From contig JAGFXG010000056.1 of assembly GCA_017860985.1 (NCBI GenBank), forward strand, positions 1 through 7,244: a stretch of 7,244 bases of DNA, in the 5' to 3' direction. A program made the position numbers and the translations under genes. This DNA is from Deltaproteobacteria bacterium (GTDB taxonomy: Bacteria; Desulfobacterota; Syntrophia; Syntrophales; Smithellaceae). The notes below the pieces were generated by a model. The model was not told where the DNA came from, did no database searches, and was given only the letters and a program-made list of their open reading frames with translations. Of this stretch, positions 5,951 to 7,244 are shown in pieces. Each line of letters starts with the position of its first letter. Within the stretch, counting starts at the first letter, position 1.

Positions 5951-7150
5951 CTATGCCCATACACCGGCAATTTTCCGTCCGCAGAATTTGCATCGCCCGT
6001 TTTTTATATTCATTTCTGTTACAAAAAAACTCTGCCGCTCTATCACAATCTTACCGCAGCCCGGGCAGTAGGTGTGATTCCCCGGATGGCCCGGTACGTT
6101 TCCCACATAAGGGTAATGCATTCCTTTCGCCAGGGCCATATTACGGGCGCGTTCCAGTGTGGCAACCGGTGTGGGCGGAAGATTTCTCAACTGGTAATCC
6201 GGATGAAAGCGCGTAAAGTGAACAGGGATGTCTGCCCCCACTTCTCCCAGTATCCAGTTGATCAGCTCCTGCAGCATTTTATCCGAATCATTTAATGTAG
6301 GGACAACCAGGTTTACAATTTCGAGATGAACGCGGCTTTTTGCGATTTGCTTGATGCTCCTGAGAACAGGGCTCAGCCCGGCTCCGCAGACGGTGCGGTA
6401 AAAACTCTCGCTGTATCCCTTCAAGTCGATCTTGATCGCATCAAGCACCCCGCATATTTCCGCGAGAGGCGCCTCGTTGATGAAGCCGCAGCTGATCATC
6501 ACGGAGCGAACATTCTTCTTTTTTGCTTCCCCGGCGATATCCACCATATATTCCGTGAAAACGGTCGGTTCATTGTATGTAAAGGCGATGACCGGCGACT
6601 TGCTGTTTTGTGCGGCATCAACTATCCTGGACGGAGGCGCAAACGGTCCCTGATGGTCTTCAGGGGATGCCTGCGATATTTCCCAGTTCTGGCAGAATTT
6701 GCAGCTCAGCGGACAGCCGGCAGTCGCAAGAGAAAATGCAGCGGCTGACGGAAGGTAATGATATAGAGGTTTCTTTTCGATCGGATCGACATGAATGGAC
6801 ACGGGGCGGCCATAGACGAGGCTGCGCAGCTCTCCATCTACATTCATGCGTGTCCGGCACTTGCCACGCTGACCAACGGCGATGGCGCAGCCGTTGGGGC
6901 AAAGAAGACATTTGACAATGGTTTGCTCACGGGAGTTGCCTTCGCCTTTGATGGCGAGCGGCTTCCAGTAACGGGCTCCGGGGGCCAAACGCACAATTTC
7001 ATCAAGATAAGAGGCTCCAAAGGCCAGTCCCGAATTGTCGCCTGACAAAATCCTCTGCCAGACGGGGTCGGACAGAACCATGCCGCAGCCGGCTGCCGCC
7101 AGCATTCTTGTGCTTGTTATGAAAAAATCACGTCTTGAAATCATCATCAT
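5951..7150 (-). CDS. amrS: AmmeMemoRadiSam system radical SAM enzyme AmrS, with twin-arginine leader
   Basis: This 399-residue protein has the full architecture of AmrS. An N-terminal cysteine cluster, CLLCPNGC (81-88) with Cys98, precedes the radical SAM motif C146-x3-C150-x2-C153 in AGCPLSCKFCQNW, which binds the 4Fe-4S cluster that cleaves SAM. The barrel continues through AFTYNEPTVFTEY (189-201), KIDLKGYSESFYR (240-252), VVPTLND (282-288) and HFTRFHPDY (311-319). The C-terminus carries paired CxxC motifs (Cys362/365 and Cys387/390), probably a zinc ribbon. Ahead of the usual domain lie about 60 extra residues beginning with SRRDFF (5-10), a twin-arginine motif, then a modestly hydrophobic stretch ending AAAGC, where Cys22 could be lipidated. 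Three ATG codons stand in tandem at the start. GAGG lies 2, 5 and 8 bases before them, so the second or third (7147 or 7144) is more likely than the first. It is the first gene of the operon. The substrate is unknown. Confidence 0.93.
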   Translation of the reverse strand: MMMISRRDFFITSTRMLAAAGCGMVLSDPVWQRILSGDNSGLAFGASYLDEIVRLAPGARYWKPLAIKGEGNSREQTIVKCLLCPNGCAIAVGQRGKCRTRMNVDGELRSLVYGRPVSIHVDPIEKKPLYHYLPSAAAFSLATAGCPLSCKFCQNWEISQASPEDHQGPFAPPSRIVDAAQNSKSPVIAFTYNEPTVFTEYMVDIAGEAKKKNVRSVMISCGFINEAPLAEICGVLDAIKIDLKGYSESFYRTVCGAGLSPVLRSIKQIAKSRVHLEIVNLVVPTLNDSDKMLQELINWILGEVGADIPVHFTRFHPDYQLRNLPPTPVATLERARNMALAKGMHYPYVGNVPGHPGNHTYCPGCGKIVIERQSFFVTEMNIKNGRCKFCGRKIAGVWA

Positions 7151-7152
7151 AT

Positions 7153-7156
7153 CCTC
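7153..7156 (-). promoter_or_regulatory. Shine-Dalgarno of amrS, deciding among three tandem ATGs
   Basis: GAGG in TTGAGGAT on the minus strand is 2, 5 and 8 bases from the first, second and third ATG of amrS respectively. Normal spacing favours the second or third. The choice changes the protein by only one or two Met residues and leaves the twin-arginine leader complete. Confidence 0.65.
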
Positions 7157-7194
7157 AAGAGATTTCTTTCCGTGAATCAGAATTGGATGGTTAA

Positions 7195-7224
7195 ATTATA
7201 GGAAAAAACCGTGCATTAAGTCAA
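7195..7224 (-). promoter_or_regulatory. Sigma-70-type promoter of the amrS-amrBA-membrane protein operon
   Basis: On the minus strand, TTGACT (7224-7219, one mismatch to the -35 consensus) is followed after 18 bases by a perfect TATAAT (7200-7195). The start point is expected near 7188, giving a leader of about 40 bases. No hairpin or obvious operator lies between it and the gene, which suggests ordinary housekeeping expression of the whole operon. Confidence 0.72.
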
Positions 7225-7244
7225 TGGGCAACATGAGGCCTTTT

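Noticed and set aside
6326..6748. Open frame of 140 codons on the + strand inside amrS
   Set aside because: It is antisense to a strongly recognised radical SAM gene, has no ribosome binding site and resembles no known family.

Overview
The window holds six protein-coding genes on both strands. It looks like chromosomal DNA of a Gram-negative, anaerobic or low-oxygen bacterium. Desulfobacterota (the former Deltaproteobacteria, for example a Syntrophus-like lineage) is my best guess. This rests on the gene repertoire, the style of the HU protein, the balanced base composition and the Tat-type and lipoprotein-type leader sequences. It is an inference, not a database result. I see no tRNA, rRNA, CRISPR array, insertion sequence or phage gene, and no stretch over 300 bases without a gene.

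Left part (1-2225). On the + strand, the window opens inside a DUF3857/transglutaminase-like protein whose N-terminal part lies outside. It converges on a minus-strand yjbQ (UPF0047) gene. The 86 bases between them (1216-1301) contain only weak short hairpins and no convincing terminator. yjbQ is divergent from hup, which encodes a canonical 89-residue HU nucleoid protein. The 165-base divergent region between them carries a plausible promoter for each gene and a 9-base direct repeat, CTGTCAATG. hup ends in a strong intrinsic terminator.

Right part (2226-7244, all minus strand). This is a compact three-gene operon read from right to left, with gaps of 10 and 4 bases. It starts from a very good sigma-70-type promoter (TTGACT, 18 bases, TATAAT) at the right edge. 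The genes are (i) the AmmeMemoRadiSam radical SAM enzyme (AmrS), (ii) a fusion of AmrB (MEMO1 family) with AmrA (AMMECR1 family), and (iii) a 720-residue polytopic membrane protein with a spermidine-synthase-like Rossmann domain between two blocks of membrane helices.

This operon is the item of interest. The Memo/AMMECR1/radical SAM trio is a known conserved association, but to my knowledge its biochemical function is not settled. Here the radical SAM protein begins with a twin-arginine leader and a possible lipobox, and the Memo-AMMECR1 fusion begins with a hydrophobic, Cys-rich export-type leader. My reading of the third protein's topology puts its methyltransferase-like domain outside the cytoplasmic membrane. 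Taken together, the sequence suggests an envelope-located version of a system built on SAM-type chemistry. That is paradoxical, because SAM and low-potential electrons are normally cytoplasmic. The catalytic and metal-binding residues of AmrS and AmrB look intact. The spermidine-synthase-like domain has lost the usual acidic catalytic motif, so it probably has a different substrate or role.
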